Source: Streptomyces deccanensis
Lineage (GTDB): Bacteria; Actinomycetota; Actinomycetes; Streptomycetales; Streptomycetaceae
Length of the DNA stretch: 64,000 bases
Assembly: GCF_022385335.1 (NCBI RefSeq)
Contig: NZ_CP092431.1
Coordinates: forward strand, 2,480,001 to 2,544,000
Direction of reading: 5' to 3'
The position numbers were made by a program, and so were the translations under genes. Shown here piece after piece: positions 17,359 through 25,113 of this stretch (positions are counted from its first letter, which is position 1; every line of letters starts with the position of its first letter). Under the pieces are notes generated by a model that saw nothing but the letters and a program-made list of their open reading frames with translations, was not told the origin of the DNA and ran no database searches.

Positions 17359-17918
17359 GGACGCACCTCCACGGGCGAGAAGTCACGGGACGGCTCCTGC
17401 TCGGCCGCGGCGGGGCCGAGCGCGGCCAGTTCGGGCGCGAGTTCGCGCAGCCGGGCGAGCGAGCGGTGGGTCGTGGACCGGACGGTCCCGACGGAACACC
17501 CGAGGATCCGGGCCACCTCGCCCTCCGGCAGGTCCTCGAAGTAGCGGAGCACGAGCACGGTCCGCTGCCGGGCGGTCAGCCGGGCCAGCGCCCCGCGCAT
17601 CACCAGCCGCAGCTCCACGCCGGCCACTCCGTCGACGGCACCACCGCTCTCGGGCGGCTCGGCGACGGTCAACTCCCGCCGCCGCCACTTCAGCCGCCAC
17701 CGGCTGACCTGCTGCCGGTAGAGGATCTGCCGTACGTACGCCTCCGGCTCGTCGATCCGCTGCCAGCGCCCGGCTGCCTTGATCAGCGCGTTCTGCAGCA
17801 GGTCCTCGGCGGCGTGCCGGTCCCCGCCGCTCAGCAGTACGGCCGTCTTCAGCAGTGCCGACGACCGCCCGGCCACGAATTCCCGGAAACTCTCCTGCCC
17901 CGCGGCATCCATCGTCAC
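17355..17918 (-). CDS. SigE-family (ECF-type) RNA polymerase sigma factor
   Basis: 187 residues. Region 2 covers about 10-75 (FREFVAGRSSALLKTAVLLS, GDRHAAEDLLQNALIKAAGRWQRIDEPEAYVRQIL) and region 4 about 105-160 (LARLTARQRTVLVLRYFEDL, EGEVARILGCSVGTVRSTTHRSLARL). This is the SigE-like family common in Streptomyces. Start is GTG 17918 or ATG 17912; the GAAGG ribosome site fits the ATG slightly better. It is followed, with overlap, by the gene for a membrane propeller protein, which suggests the pair senses an envelope signal. Confidence 0.88.
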   Translation of the reverse strand: MTMDAAGQESFREFVAGRSSALLKTAVLLSGGDRHAAEDLLQNALIKAAGRWQRIDEPEAYVRQILYRQQVSRWRLKWRRRELTVAEPPESGGAVDGVAGVELRLVMRGALARLTARQRTVLVLRYFEDLPEGEVARILGCSVGTVRSTTHRSLARLRELAPELAALGPAAAEQEPSRDFSPVEVRP

Positions 17919-18033
17919 CTTCTCTTCCCCCGGCGGGCCCTGTGTCCGCCCTGTGCCTCTTGAGACGCGCCGCCCCGCCCACCGCTATGCCAGGTCGACG
18001 AAAGTAGTCGACGGAGAAAAGTCTCGGTGAACG

Positions 18034-18077
18034 GGTCCGGGGCCCGCACGCGTGTGCACGCGTACGGGCCCCGGACC
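18034..18077. terminator. Strong terminator hairpin after the small secreted-protein gene
   Basis: A 20-bp stem with one mismatch (18034-18053 with 18058-18077) and a 4-nt loop, 24 bp beyond the stop of the gene ending at 18101 on the minus strand. Confidence 0.75.
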
Positions 18078-18100
18078 GTGTGACGGCCGTGCCGTGCCGG

Positions 18101-18325
18101 TCAGCCCCAGCGGTAGCCGTCGCCGAACAGCAGGGTGTGCTCCAGCACGTCCTCCATCGGGTCGTCGACCTGCCCGACGTTCACGAGTCCGATCCGGGGG
18201 CCGTTGTGCGAGGCCCTGTTGGTCTCGTCGGCGTGCGCGGCTCCGGCCGACACCCCGCACAGCAGCACCGCGGCCAGCCCTGCCACGACCACACGCGCCA
18301 CGGCCCCCACCCCGTCGTTCCTCAT
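18101..18325 (-). CDS. Small secreted protein of unknown function
   Basis: 74 residues with a clear Sec signal peptide (about 1-31: GAVARVVVAGLAAVLLCGVSAGAAHA, cleaved before DETN). The mature 43 residues are ETNRASHNGPRIGLVNVGQV followed by DDPMEDVLEHTLLFGDGYRWG, with no Cys. Similar tiny secreted proteins with a GLVNVGQVDDPMEDVLEH core recur in Streptomyces genomes in my memory, but no function is known to me. Start 18325 is one choice; an in-frame ATG at 18340 would add five residues. A strong terminator follows. Confidence 0.7.
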   Translation of the reverse strand: MRNDGVGAVARVVVAGLAAVLLCGVSAGAAHADETNRASHNGPRIGLVNVGQVDDPMEDVLEHTLLFGDGYRWG

Positions 18326-18467
18326 CCCTCGGCCCCTCATCTCATCGTTTCGGCCACTGATCGGACACTGCGTCCGACAGTTCATCTGCCAACCCCACGA
18401 CGAGGTCACGCCGAGCAACCCATACGGGGTCAGTGGCGGCTGCCCTCCGTGGTGCGACGCTGGGCGC

Positions 18468-18938
18468 ATGGCTCGCATCGACTACTTCAACGACCCGAAC
18501 GCCCCCAAGGCGAACAGCGTCGTCCCGTCAGTCACCGCCGTGGCGCTGAACGAGGCCGGGGACGTTCTGCTGATCCACAGGACGGACAACGACCTATGGG
18601 CCCTCCCCGGCGGCGGAGTCGATGTGGGCGAGTCAGCGCCTGATGCGGCCGTCCGGGAGACGAAGGAGGAGACCGGGTGCGACATCGAGGTGACCGGCCT
18701 GGTCGGCCTCTACACCAATCCGGCCCACGTCATGGCATACGACGACGGCGAGGTCCGCCAACAGTTCGCCATCTGCTTCCGGGCCCGCGTCACCGGCGGC
18801 GAACCACGGACGAGCAACGAGAGCAAGGAAGTCGCATTCGTCGCCCCGAACAGGCTCGACGAACTGACCATCCACCCATCCATGCGCATGCGCATCGACC
18901 ACGCACTCGAAGAACGCCCGGAACCGTACCTCGGCTGA
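18468..18938 (+). CDS. Nudix hydrolase
   Basis: 156 residues with a complete Nudix box at about 50-72 (G-x5-E-x7-RE-x2-EE-x-G: the text reads GVDVGESAPDAAVRETKEET then G). It is preceded by VTAVALNEAGDVLLIHRTDN and WALPGG, the usual entry strands. Such enzymes hydrolyse nucleoside-diphosphate derivatives; the substrate cannot be told. Cytoplasmic, single gene. Confidence 0.9.
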   Translation: MARIDYFNDPNAPKANSVVPSVTAVALNEAGDVLLIHRTDNDLWALPGGGVDVGESAPDAAVRETKEETGCDIEVTGLVGLYTNPAHVMAYDDGEVRQQFAICFRARVTGGEPRTSNESKEVAFVAPNRLDELTIHPSMRMRIDHALEERPEPYLG

Positions 18939-18980
18939 CGCCGCTTCCCAGCCGACTACCTGAAGACCAGACCGGCGTGA

Positions 18981-19020
18981 AGCGCCCTCCCGGGCCGTCT
19001 CGGGGCCGTGGAAGGGCGCT
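18981..19020. terminator. Hairpin between Nudix gene and dapD
   Basis: agcgccct (18981-18988) and agggcgct (19013-19020) form an 8-bp outer stem, with further G/C pairing inside. It serves two convergent genes. Confidence 0.5.
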
Positions 19021-19110
19021 CATGGTGGCCGTCGTCGACGACTGCCGACAGCTCGGCAGTAGGTCAGAGCGGCGATCGGTCGGGCGGCCGCAGGGCGCGG
19101 CCGGACGAGG

Positions 19111-20100
19111 TCAGTTGTGGCTGTGCAGGATTTCGTTCAGGCCGCCCCAGACCGCGTTGTTCGGGCGGGCCTCGACCGTGCCGGTGACCGAGTTGCGGCG
19201 GAAGAGGATGTTCGAGGCGCCGGAGAGCTCGCGGGCCTTGACGACCTGGCCGTCGGGCATGGTGACGCGGGTGCCGGCGGTGACGTAGAGGCCGGCCTCG
19301 ACGACGCACTCGTCGCCCAGCGCGATGCCGACGCCCGCCTCGGCGCCGATCAGGCAGCGCTCGCCGATGGAGATGATGACGTTGCCGCCACCGGAGAGCG
19401 TGCCCATCGTGGAGGCGCCGCCGCCGATGTCCGAGCCGTCGCCGACGATCACACCGGCGGAGATCCGGCCCTCGACCATCGACGTGCCGAGCGTGCCGGC
19501 GTTGAAGTTGACGAAGCCCTCGTGCATGACCGTGGTGCCCTCGGCGAGGTGCGCGCCGAGGCGGACCCGGTCGGCGTCGGCGATCCGGACGCCCTTGGGG
19601 GCCACGTAGTCCGTCATGCGCGGGAACTTGTCGACGGACGTGACCTGGAGGTGCAGACCCTCGGCACGCGCGTTGAGGCGGACCTTCTCCAGCTCGTCCA
19701 CGGCGACCGGGCCGAGCGAGGTCCACGCGACGTTGGCGAGGAGGCCGAAGATGCCGTCCAGGCTCTGGCCGTGCGGCTTGACCAGGCGGTGCGAGAGCAG
19801 GTGGAGGCGCAGGTAGGCGTCGTGCGTGTCGACCGGCTTCTCGTCGAGCGAGGAGATGACCGTGCGGACCGCGACGACCTCGACACCCCGGCGCGTGTCC
19901 TGACCGATCGCGGCGGTCGCGCCACCGCCCAGCAGCTCCGCGGCCCGCTCGGCGGTCAGCCGCTCGGTGCCGGAGGGGCCCGGCTCGGCGGCGAGCTCGG
20001 GCGCGGGGAACCAGGTGTCGAGAACGGTGCCGTCGGCGGAGATCGTGGCGAGGCCGGCGGCCACGGCGCCGGTGGTACGAGGAGCAGTCGTGTCGGTCAT
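19111..20100 (-). CDS. dapD: 2,3,4,5-tetrahydropyridine-2,6-dicarboxylate N-succinyltransferase
   Basis: 329 residues, the length of the actinobacterial DapD type. It transfers succinyl from succinyl-CoA to tetrahydrodipicolinate in the lysine/diaminopimelate pathway. The C-terminal half is a left-handed beta helix of hexapeptide repeats ([76 protein letters not shown]). The N-terminal domain contains [20 protein letters not shown], typical of the mycobacterial type. Single gene, ATG start 20100. Confidence 0.92.
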   Translation of the reverse strand: MTDTTAPRTTGAVAAGLATISADGTVLDTWFPAPELAAEPGPSGTERLTAERAAELLGGGATAAIGQDTRRGVEVVAVRTVISSLDEKPVDTHDAYLRLHLLSHRLVKPHGQSLDGIFGLLANVAWTSLGPVAVDELEKVRLNARAEGLHLQVTSVDKFPRMTDYVAPKGVRIADADRVRLGAHLAEGTTVMHEGFVNFNAGTLGTSMVEGRISAGVIVGDGSDIGGGASTMGTLSGGGNVIISIGERCLIGAEAGVGIALGDECVVEAGLYVTAGTRVTMPDGQVVKARELSGASNILFRRNSVTGTVEARPNNAVWGGLNEILHSHN

Positions 20101-20230
20101 GAGGGCAACCTAACCGGGAGGGGGCCACGCAGGCCAACCCGCGGCGCGGGCGTCTCAGGGGCCGGGCACGTTGCGGACATACGGTACGGCGGACCTGCGC
20201 GCGGCGGACGTACGGCACGGCCCACGGCGC

Positions 20231-20267
20231 CGGGCGGCCCGCCCACCCCCGTGGGGCGAGCCGCCCG
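20231..20267. terminator. Terminator hairpin after the CU044-type gene
   Basis: cgggcggc (20231-20238) pairs with gccgcccg (20260-20267), and cccc with gggg inside. It lies 16 bp past the stop at 20283 of the minus-strand gene. The rest of the 182-bp gap to dapD shows nothing else. Confidence 0.55.
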
Positions 20268-20282
20268 TACACCGTGGGGGCG

Positions 20283-21293
20283 TCAGCGGCGTTCGCCCGG
20301 CCTGTCGACGACGGTGGCGACGACGAACGCCTTGCCGGAGACCATCTTCCCGTTCCGGAGCATCCGGTCGCCGAGCACCTCGTACGTCACCGGGTCGATC
20401 AGCCATTCCCGCTCGACGCGTTCGTCCCCCGAGTCGTTGCCGCTGTAGCGGAGGGCGATCGCCCGCTGCCCGGCCGCGTCCTCGACCATGCGGTCGACCA
20501 CGTCGAGGTGCGGCAGCGTGGCGAGTGCGCGGTAGAGGCCCGCCAGCCCCTGGGGCGGCTTGATCGGCGCACCCAGCAGGTCGGAGATCTCCCTGTAGTC
20601 GGCGTGGGCCCGGTCCCTGTCCTTCGCGTCCGGTACCGCGTTCTCTCTCCGGAGCGCCGTGAGCGCGCCCTGCGCGTCGGGGGGCAGGGAGCCGAGGAGG
20701 CGGTACATCTCGCGCGGCGAACGCCCGTCGTCGTCCTCCGTGCCGTTCTCGGCCTCGTTCTCCATGTCCGCGTCTTCGACGACGACCGAGGGCTTCTGCT
20801 GGTTCACTTCGGCGTCCACGAAGGCCATCTCCCCTCCGTCGTACCGGACCCATCGCTCGTCGGAGAAGTCTCCGTCCGACAGGCTCTTCGCGAGAACCGG
20901 CGTGTATTCGAGGGCGTGGCGGGTGTAGATCCACTGCTTCGCCCGCGGCTCCGCGACCGGCGGCTGTCCCTCCACCGCCTCGGCCGCCCGTTCCAGCAGT
21001 TCGGCCGCGGTCATCCCCTTGAGGTCCGCGTCCGTCAGCGTCGCCGGGGTCGTCAAACCCCGCGTGTCGTCCCTGCCCACCAGCAGCGACGCGGCCACCG
21101 CCACCGCGGTCACGGCCGCCGCCACCCCCACGATCACGAATCTGGGGCGTACCCGGACCCGGTGCCGCCGCCGGTCCGTCCCGGCCGCGTGCAGCAGCCG
21201 GGCGCGGCCGGGGGCGAGGCGGGCGTGGTCGGGGGCCGGCGCCCCGGCGCGCAGCTCCCGCACCCGGGCCACCTCGTCGATCAGCTCCTCCAT
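20283..21293 (-). CDS. CU044_5270-family membrane-anchored protein
   Basis: 336 residues: a cytoplasmic N-terminus (1-48) starting MEELIDEVARVRELRAG, one membrane segment (about 50-68, RFVIVGVAAAVTAVAVAASLL), and an extracytoplasmic domain with KQWIYTRHALEYTPV and DPVTYEVLGDRMLRNGKMVSG, as in the CU044_5270 family. It starts one base after the sigma-factor stop (TGA-G-ATG), so translation is coupled. These proteins regularly accompany ECF sigma factors in actinobacteria; a sensing or anti-sigma role is inferred. Confidence 0.8.
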   Translation of the reverse strand: MEELIDEVARVRELRAGAPAPDHARLAPGRARLLHAAGTDRRRHRVRVRPRFVIVGVAAAVTAVAVAASLLVGRDDTRGLTTPATLTDADLKGMTAAELLERAAEAVEGQPPVAEPRAKQWIYTRHALEYTPVLAKSLSDGDFSDERWVRYDGGEMAFVDAEVNQQKPSVVVEDADMENEAENGTEDDDGRSPREMYRLLGSLPPDAQGALTALRRENAVPDAKDRDRAHADYREISDLLGAPIKPPQGLAGLYRALATLPHLDVVDRMVEDAAGQRAIALRYSGNDSGDERVEREWLIDPVTYEVLGDRMLRNGKMVSGKAFVVATVVDRPGERR

Positions 21294-21294
21294 C

Positions 21295-22047
21295 TCAGAC
21301 CACCTCCGCCGTGTCCCCGGCGAACGCCGGACCGTCCCCCACGAACGCCGGATCGGCCCCCAGCGCCGTACGCACCTTGCGCCGCGCGCGGTTGAGCCGC
21401 GAGCGGACCGTCCCCACGGGGATGTCGAGGGCCTCGGCGACCTCCTGGTAGCCGAGGTCGGCCCAGGCGACCAGCAGCAGGACATGCCGGTCCCCGGCCG
21501 ACAGCGCCGCCAACGCCCCGGCGAGCGGCCCCTGCGCCGCCACCCGGCTGTCGGTCCGCTCGACCCAGGTCTCGCTCCAGGACGCGGCGACCGGATCGTG
21601 TCCGGTGCGGGCCAGCGCCTTGAGCGCCCGGACCTCCGTACGGCGGTGCTTGCCGATGAGGTTGCCCGCGATGCCGTACAGCCAGGGGCGGGCGTTGGGG
21701 TGGGCCCCGTCGTAGCGGGCCCGGATACGGAACGCCGTCAGGAAGGTGTCGGCGGTGATGTCGTCGGCGAGGGAGTCGCCGAGGCGCCGGGCCACGTACC
21801 GGTGGATGTCCGGCGCGTAGCGGTCGTAGAGCCGCGCGAACGCCTCGGGCTGTTCCAGCGACCGGGCGACCACCTCGGCGTCGTCCGCCTCGCGCGCATA
21901 CGCCCCGCTCGCATCGGCCCCGCTCGTGTCCGTCCCGCCCGCCCGTGGCGGTGGTCCGCTCACCGGGTTCTCCCCCCGCTCGTCACAACCGCTCTCCTCC
22001 GCCGCGTCCGACACGCCGGCGCATCCGACACGCCGGCGCATCCACAT
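21295..22047 (-). CDS. ECF RNA polymerase sigma factor
   Basis: Up to 250 residues. After a low-complexity Ala/Gly/Asp N-terminus (about 1-52), region 2 reads FARLYDRYAPDIHRYVARRLG, LADDITADTFLTAFRIRARY and NARPWLYGIAGNLIGKHRR (about 68-130). Region 4 reads LAALSAGDRHVLLLVAWADL, YQEVAEALDIPVGTVRSRLN (about 175-225). The exact start is uncertain because the first 50 residues carry no conserved sequence; an internal GTG near MSDAAEESGCDE is possible. Followed by the coupled CU044-family gene. Confidence 0.85.
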   Translation of the reverse strand: MWMRRRVGCAGVSDAAEESGCDERGENPVSGPPPRAGGTDTSGADASGAYAREADDAEVVARSLEQPEAFARLYDRYAPDIHRYVARRLGDSLADDITADTFLTAFRIRARYDGAHPNARPWLYGIAGNLIGKHRRTEVRALKALARTGHDPVAASWSETWVERTDSRVAAQGPLAGALAALSAGDRHVLLLVAWADLGYQEVAEALDIPVGTVRSRLNRARRKVRTALGADPAFVGDGPAFAGDTAEVV

Positions 22048-22113
22048 TTCAGCGTGTCCACCGTGTCCGCCGTGTTCCTGTCACCCCCTGTTTCCCGATG
22101 GCCCGAGAAAGGT

Positions 22114-22683
22114 TCACGGTTCGCGCGAAGTCGTCCTGCGGGCCGGTCGGGGGATGACGCGCGCCAGGGCCTCGCGCGCGTACCGCTCGTCGTAGGGCGC
22201 CCCGGTCAGCAGGACCTGGAGGCAGATGCCGTCGATGAGGGCGACCAGGGCCCGGGCGGTCACCGGGTCGGTGAGCTCGGCGAGGAAGTCGGCGAAGTCC
22301 CGGCCCCACTCCTCGGCGACGGGCCGGAGCGCGGGGCGGCGCAGGGCGGCGAGGTAGAGCTCGTACTCCACCTCCAGTCCCGTACGGTCGCCGGCGAACC
22401 ATTCGCCGCCCAGCGCGGCCAGTTCGGCGGCGAGGTCGGCGGCGGGGTCCCGCAGGGCCTCGCGGGCGGCGACGGACTTCGCGTAGCGCTCGTTGGCCTG
22501 CCGCAGCGCGGCGACCATCAGGTCGTCGAGGGTCTTGAAGTGGTACGTCGTCGAGCCGAGCGGGACGTCCGCCTCGGCGGCCACGGTGCGGTGGCTCAGC
22601 CCGGCGATGCCCCTCTCCCCCACGACCCGGATCGCCGCGTCGATGATCCGTTGCCGCCGCTCGGGGTCGTAGCGCCGGGCCAT
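22114..22683 (-). CDS. TetR-family regulator of the SMR pump
   Basis: 189 residues. The helix-turn-helix is at about 8-55 (ERRQRIIDAAIRVVGERGIA, LSHRTVAAEADVPLGSTTYH). The C-terminal ligand domain resembles TetR_C_6 types (VALIDGICLQVLLTGAPYD). The ATG overlaps the stop of the SMR gene, so pump and regulator are one coupled unit. A 22-bp perfect palindrome and an imperfect copy lie at the SMR start, presumably its operator. Ligand probably a cationic drug or dye, by analogy with QacR-type pairs. Confidence 0.87.
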   Translation of the reverse strand: MARRYDPERRQRIIDAAIRVVGERGIAGLSHRTVAAEADVPLGSTTYHFKTLDDLMVAALRQANERYAKSVAAREALRDPAADLAAELAALGGEWFAGDRTGLEVEYELYLAALRRPALRPVAEEWGRDFADFLAELTDPVTARALVALIDGICLQVLLTGAPYDERYAREALARVIPRPARRTTSREP

Positions 22684-23003
22684 CAGTGGGCGCCTCCCAG
22701 GTTCAGCACCACGACCCCCGCGATGATCAGCACGATCCCGGCGACCTTGGGGACGGTCAACCCCTCCCCGAACAGCACCAGTCCGAGGGCGGCGACCGTC
22801 GCGGTGCCGACGCCGGACCAGATCGCGTAGGCCGTGCCGATCGACATCGACTTCAGCGCCTGGGCGAGCAGGACGAAGGAGATGACGTACCCCACCCCGG
22901 TGACCAGTGACGGCCACAGCTTGCTGAAGCCCTCGCTGTACTTCATGGCGGTGGTGGCGGCCACTTCGGCGGCTATGGCCGCGGCGAGCAACAGATATCC
23001 CAT
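22683..23003 (-). CDS. Small multidrug resistance (SMR) family transporter
   Basis: 106 residues with four membrane helices (about 3-21, 30-48, 57-76, 84-102). Glu13 in YLLLAAAIAAEVAATTAMKY is the essential membrane carboxylate of EmrE-type proton/cation antiporters (Glu14 in EmrE). GTAYAIWSGVGTATVAALG (about 57-75) is the SMR signature. First gene of the SMR-TetR unit. The ATG at 23003 lies inside the operator palindrome and has no Shine-Dalgarno, suggesting a leaderless transcript; in-frame ATGs also exist at 23021 and 23042. Confidence 0.88.
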   Translation of the reverse strand: MGYLLLAAAIAAEVAATTAMKYSEGFSKLWPSLVTGVGYVISFVLLAQALKSMSIGTAYAIWSGVGTATVAALGLVLFGEGLTVPKVAGIVLIIAGVVVLNLGGAH

Positions 23004-23042
23004 GTGTACGATCGTACACATGATGCGTACGCCTGTACACAT
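23001..23042. promoter_or_regulatory. TetR operator: 22-bp perfect palindrome plus imperfect copy
   Basis: 23001-23022 reads the same on both strands (core tgtgtacgatcgtacaca, 23003-23020). A second, imperfect palindrome with the same GTAC half-sites spans about 23021-23042. The first contains the start codon of the SMR gene, so a bound repressor would cover the initiation site. Confidence 0.75.
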
Positions 23043-23122
23043 CGCGCGGCACAGGAACGCTTATGGGCGGAATTGACCCTCGCCGACAGCCAAGAGGCCC
23101 TGGATTCGGGGCCGTTCCGTTA

Positions 23123-23138
23123 TGGAAGCGCTCTCCGA
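23123..23138. promoter_or_regulatory. Possible LacI/CebR-type operator upstream of the AbfB-domain gene
   Basis: tggaagcgctctccga resembles the central-CG palindromes used by LacI-family sugar regulators in Streptomyces (CebR: TGGGAGCGCTCCCA), with mismatches. It lies about 160 bp upstream of the AbfB start. The rest of the 23043-23298 gap shows no other clear signal. Confidence 0.35.
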
Positions 23139-23298
23139 AAGGGCTCCCCGCACGTCCCTTGGTCCACTACTGTTTCAACGGTCAATCTCCCGATTGTGTG
23201 ACGACCGCCAGGGTTTGCGCACACGGGTGACACGTACCACCCTCCCTGATCCGCATGACGATTCGCGTCCGCCTTTGGCGACGCCGAAGGAACCGCGC

Positions 23299-24225
23299 AT
23301 GCCGCCACACAAGCCCGGACCTGATCCGGACCAGACCACGCCCAACCTTCCGGTGCTCAGATCCGCGAAGGTGTGGGAGACGGGTGTCGCCCCGAACGAC
23401 ACCCGAATACCGGGCACGCGCCGCCTCTGGCTGGCCGGCGCCCTGGCCCTCGCCGTCGTGTCGTCCTGTGTCACCGCGATCACCCTCCAGGGCAGCGGAC
23501 CTGACGACTCGTCGGAGAAGAACGGGCGCACCACCGCCGCCGACGACCGGGTACTCCCCTCCCTCTCGCTCCCGCCCACGTCGCCCCCCGCGACGTCGGC
23601 GCCGGACGGCAAGAGCGGACTGTCGGAGCCGCAGGGCGCCGAGGGCGACGCCAAGGAGACCGACGGCAAGGGCAAGACCGAGGACGCCGACGGCGCCAAG
23701 GGATCCGGCTCGTCCGACGACAAGCAACAGGGCGGCGCGAAGCCGACCTCCGAGCCGTCGAAGGCGCCCGCGCCCCCGAAGAAGCCGCCGTCCACGTCGA
23801 CCACGCGCAAGTCCGTACGGTCCGTCAGCTACCCGGACCGCTACTGGCATCTGCGCGACGGTCTGATCCAGCTGGACCAGGTGAGCTCCCGCAGCGGCAG
23901 CGAGACCAAGGAGGACTCCTCCTTCAAGGTCGTCTCCGGCCTCGCGAACTCCTCCTGCTACTCCTTCCGCATGGCGGACGGCCGCTACGTGCGTCACCAG
24001 AACTTCGTGCTCCGCGCGTCCGGCAACGACGGCTCCCGGCTCTTCCAGCAGGACGCCACCTTCTGCCCCCGCTCGGGCTACTCGGGCTCGGTCCTGCTGG
24101 AGTCGGTGAACTACCCCGGCTACTTCGTGCGCCACCGCAGCTTCCAGCTCCGCCTCGAACGCGCCGAACACAGCGGCTACTTCTACGCGGACGCCACGTT
24201 CAGCCTGGTGAAGGGCTTCTCCTGA
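23299..24225 (+). CDS. Membrane-anchored or secreted AbfB (CBM42-like) domain protein
   Basis: 308 residues. Cytoplasmic N-terminus (1-45), one hydrophobic segment (about 46-65: LWLAGALALAVVSSCVTAI), a 110-residue Asp/Lys/Pro/Ser-rich linker, then a beta-trefoil AbfB domain (about 175-305): YPDRYWHLRDGLIQLDQVSS, SFRMADGRYVRHQNFVLRAS, ESVNYPGYFVRHRSFQLRLE, YFYADATFSLVKG. The repeated YVRH/FVRH strands are the arabinose-binding CBM42 signature. No catalytic domain is present, so it probably binds arabinan-like glycans or cell wall. Start at 23299 follows GAAGGA. Confidence 0.8.
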   Translation: MPPHKPGPDPDQTTPNLPVLRSAKVWETGVAPNDTRIPGTRRLWLAGALALAVVSSCVTAITLQGSGPDDSSEKNGRTTAADDRVLPSLSLPPTSPPATSAPDGKSGLSEPQGAEGDAKETDGKGKTEDADGAKGSGSSDDKQQGGAKPTSEPSKAPAPPKKPPSTSTTRKSVRSVSYPDRYWHLRDGLIQLDQVSSRSGSETKEDSSFKVVSGLANSSCYSFRMADGRYVRHQNFVLRASGNDGSRLFQQDATFCPRSGYSGSVLLESVNYPGYFVRHRSFQLRLERAEHSGYFYADATFSLVKGFS

Positions 24226-24245
24226 CCGGACGTCGGCAGTGCGGA

Positions 24246-24288
24246 CATGAGTGTGGCCCCCGGCGGTTCGCCGGGGGCCACACTCATG
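24246..24288. terminator. 20-bp perfect bidirectional terminator
   Basis: 24246-24265 and 24269-24288 pair perfectly over 20 bp with a 3-nt loop, between the convergent AbfB gene and sufT. Confidence 0.88.
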
Positions 24289-24297
24289 TCACTGGTC

Positions 24298-24630
24298 TCA
24301 GACGTTGAACCCGAGCGCGCGCAGCTGCTCACGGCCGTCGTCGGTGATCTTGTCGGGGCCCCACGGGGGCATCCAGACCCAGTTGATGCGGAGCTCGTTG
24401 ACGAGGCCGTCCGTGGCGGACTTGGCCTGGTCCTCGATGACGTCCGTCAGCGGGCAGGCCGCCGAGGTCAGGGTCATGTCGATCGTCGCGATGTTCGCGT
24501 CGTCGATGTGGATGCCGTAGATCAGGCCCAGGTTGACGACGTCGATGCCCAACTCGGGGTCCACGACGTCGTACAGGGCCTCGCGGACCTCCTCCTCGGA
24601 GGCCGGCTTCATCTCCAGGGTCTCGCTCAT
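24298..24630 (-). CDS. sufT: Iron-sulfur cluster carrier/assembly factor (MIP18/DUF59), SufT-like
   Basis: 110 residues, one MIP18 (DUF59) domain: EEEVREALYDVVDPELGIDV, NLGLIYGIHIDDANIATIDM and LTSAACPLTDVIEDQ with the conserved Cys. Such proteins help mature Fe-S proteins with the SUF machinery. Last gene of the suf operon; its ATG overlaps the sufU stop (ATGA). Start 24630 rather than 24714 because the upstream residues are shadow of sufU. Confidence 0.87.
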   Translation of the reverse strand: MSETLEMKPASEEEVREALYDVVDPELGIDVVNLGLIYGIHIDDANIATIDMTLTSAACPLTDVIEDQAKSATDGLVNELRINWVWMPPWGPDKITDDGREQLRALGFNV

Positions 24631-25097
24631 GCCGTCTTCCTTTCGACGTCGGCGTCGGCGCCCAGCGCCTGGGCCGTCGCGTCCTTCCACGCCATCCAGC
24701 TGAGGAGGGCGCACTTGACCCGGGCGGGGTACTTGGAGACACCGGCGAACGCGACCGCGTCCTCCAGCACCTCCTCCATCGCGTCGTCCGGCTCGATCTT
24801 CCCCTTGGACTGCATCAGCTCCAGGAAGGTCTCCTGGATCTTCCGCGCGTCGTCAAGGTCCTTGCCGACGAGGAGGTCGTTCAGCACGGAGGCCGAGGCC
24901 TGGCTGATCGAGCAGCCCTGGCCCTCGTACGACACGTCCGCGATGGTCGTGCCGTCGTACTTCACTCGCAGGGTGATCTCGTCGCCGCACGTCGGGTTCA
25001 CGTGGTGTACCTCGGCGTCACCGTCCCGCAAGCCCCGCCCGTGGGGGTGCTTGTAGTGGTCCAGGATGACTTCCTGGTACATCGAGTCCAGCTTCAT
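24627..25097 (-). CDS. sufU: Fe-S/zinc sulfur-relay protein SufU
   Basis: 156 residues with three conserved cysteines, Cys37 (NPTCGDE, with Asp39), Cys62 (GQGCSISQASAS) and Cys129 (RVKCALLSW). The 20-residue insertion between the second and third cysteines relative to IscU (MQSKGKIEPDDAMEEVLEDA) is the SufU type. In Gram-positives SufU is the zinc-dependent sulfurtransferase that takes sulfur from SufS. Lies 16 bp downstream of sufS. Confidence 0.93.
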   Translation of the reverse strand: MKLDSMYQEVILDHYKHPHGRGLRDGDAEVHHVNPTCGDEITLRVKYDGTTIADVSYEGQGCSISQASASVLNDLLVGKDLDDARKIQETFLELMQSKGKIEPDDAMEEVLEDAVAFAGVSKYPARVKCALLSWMAWKDATAQALGADADVERKTA

Positions 25098-25113
25098 GCG
25101 ATCGCTCGTCCCC

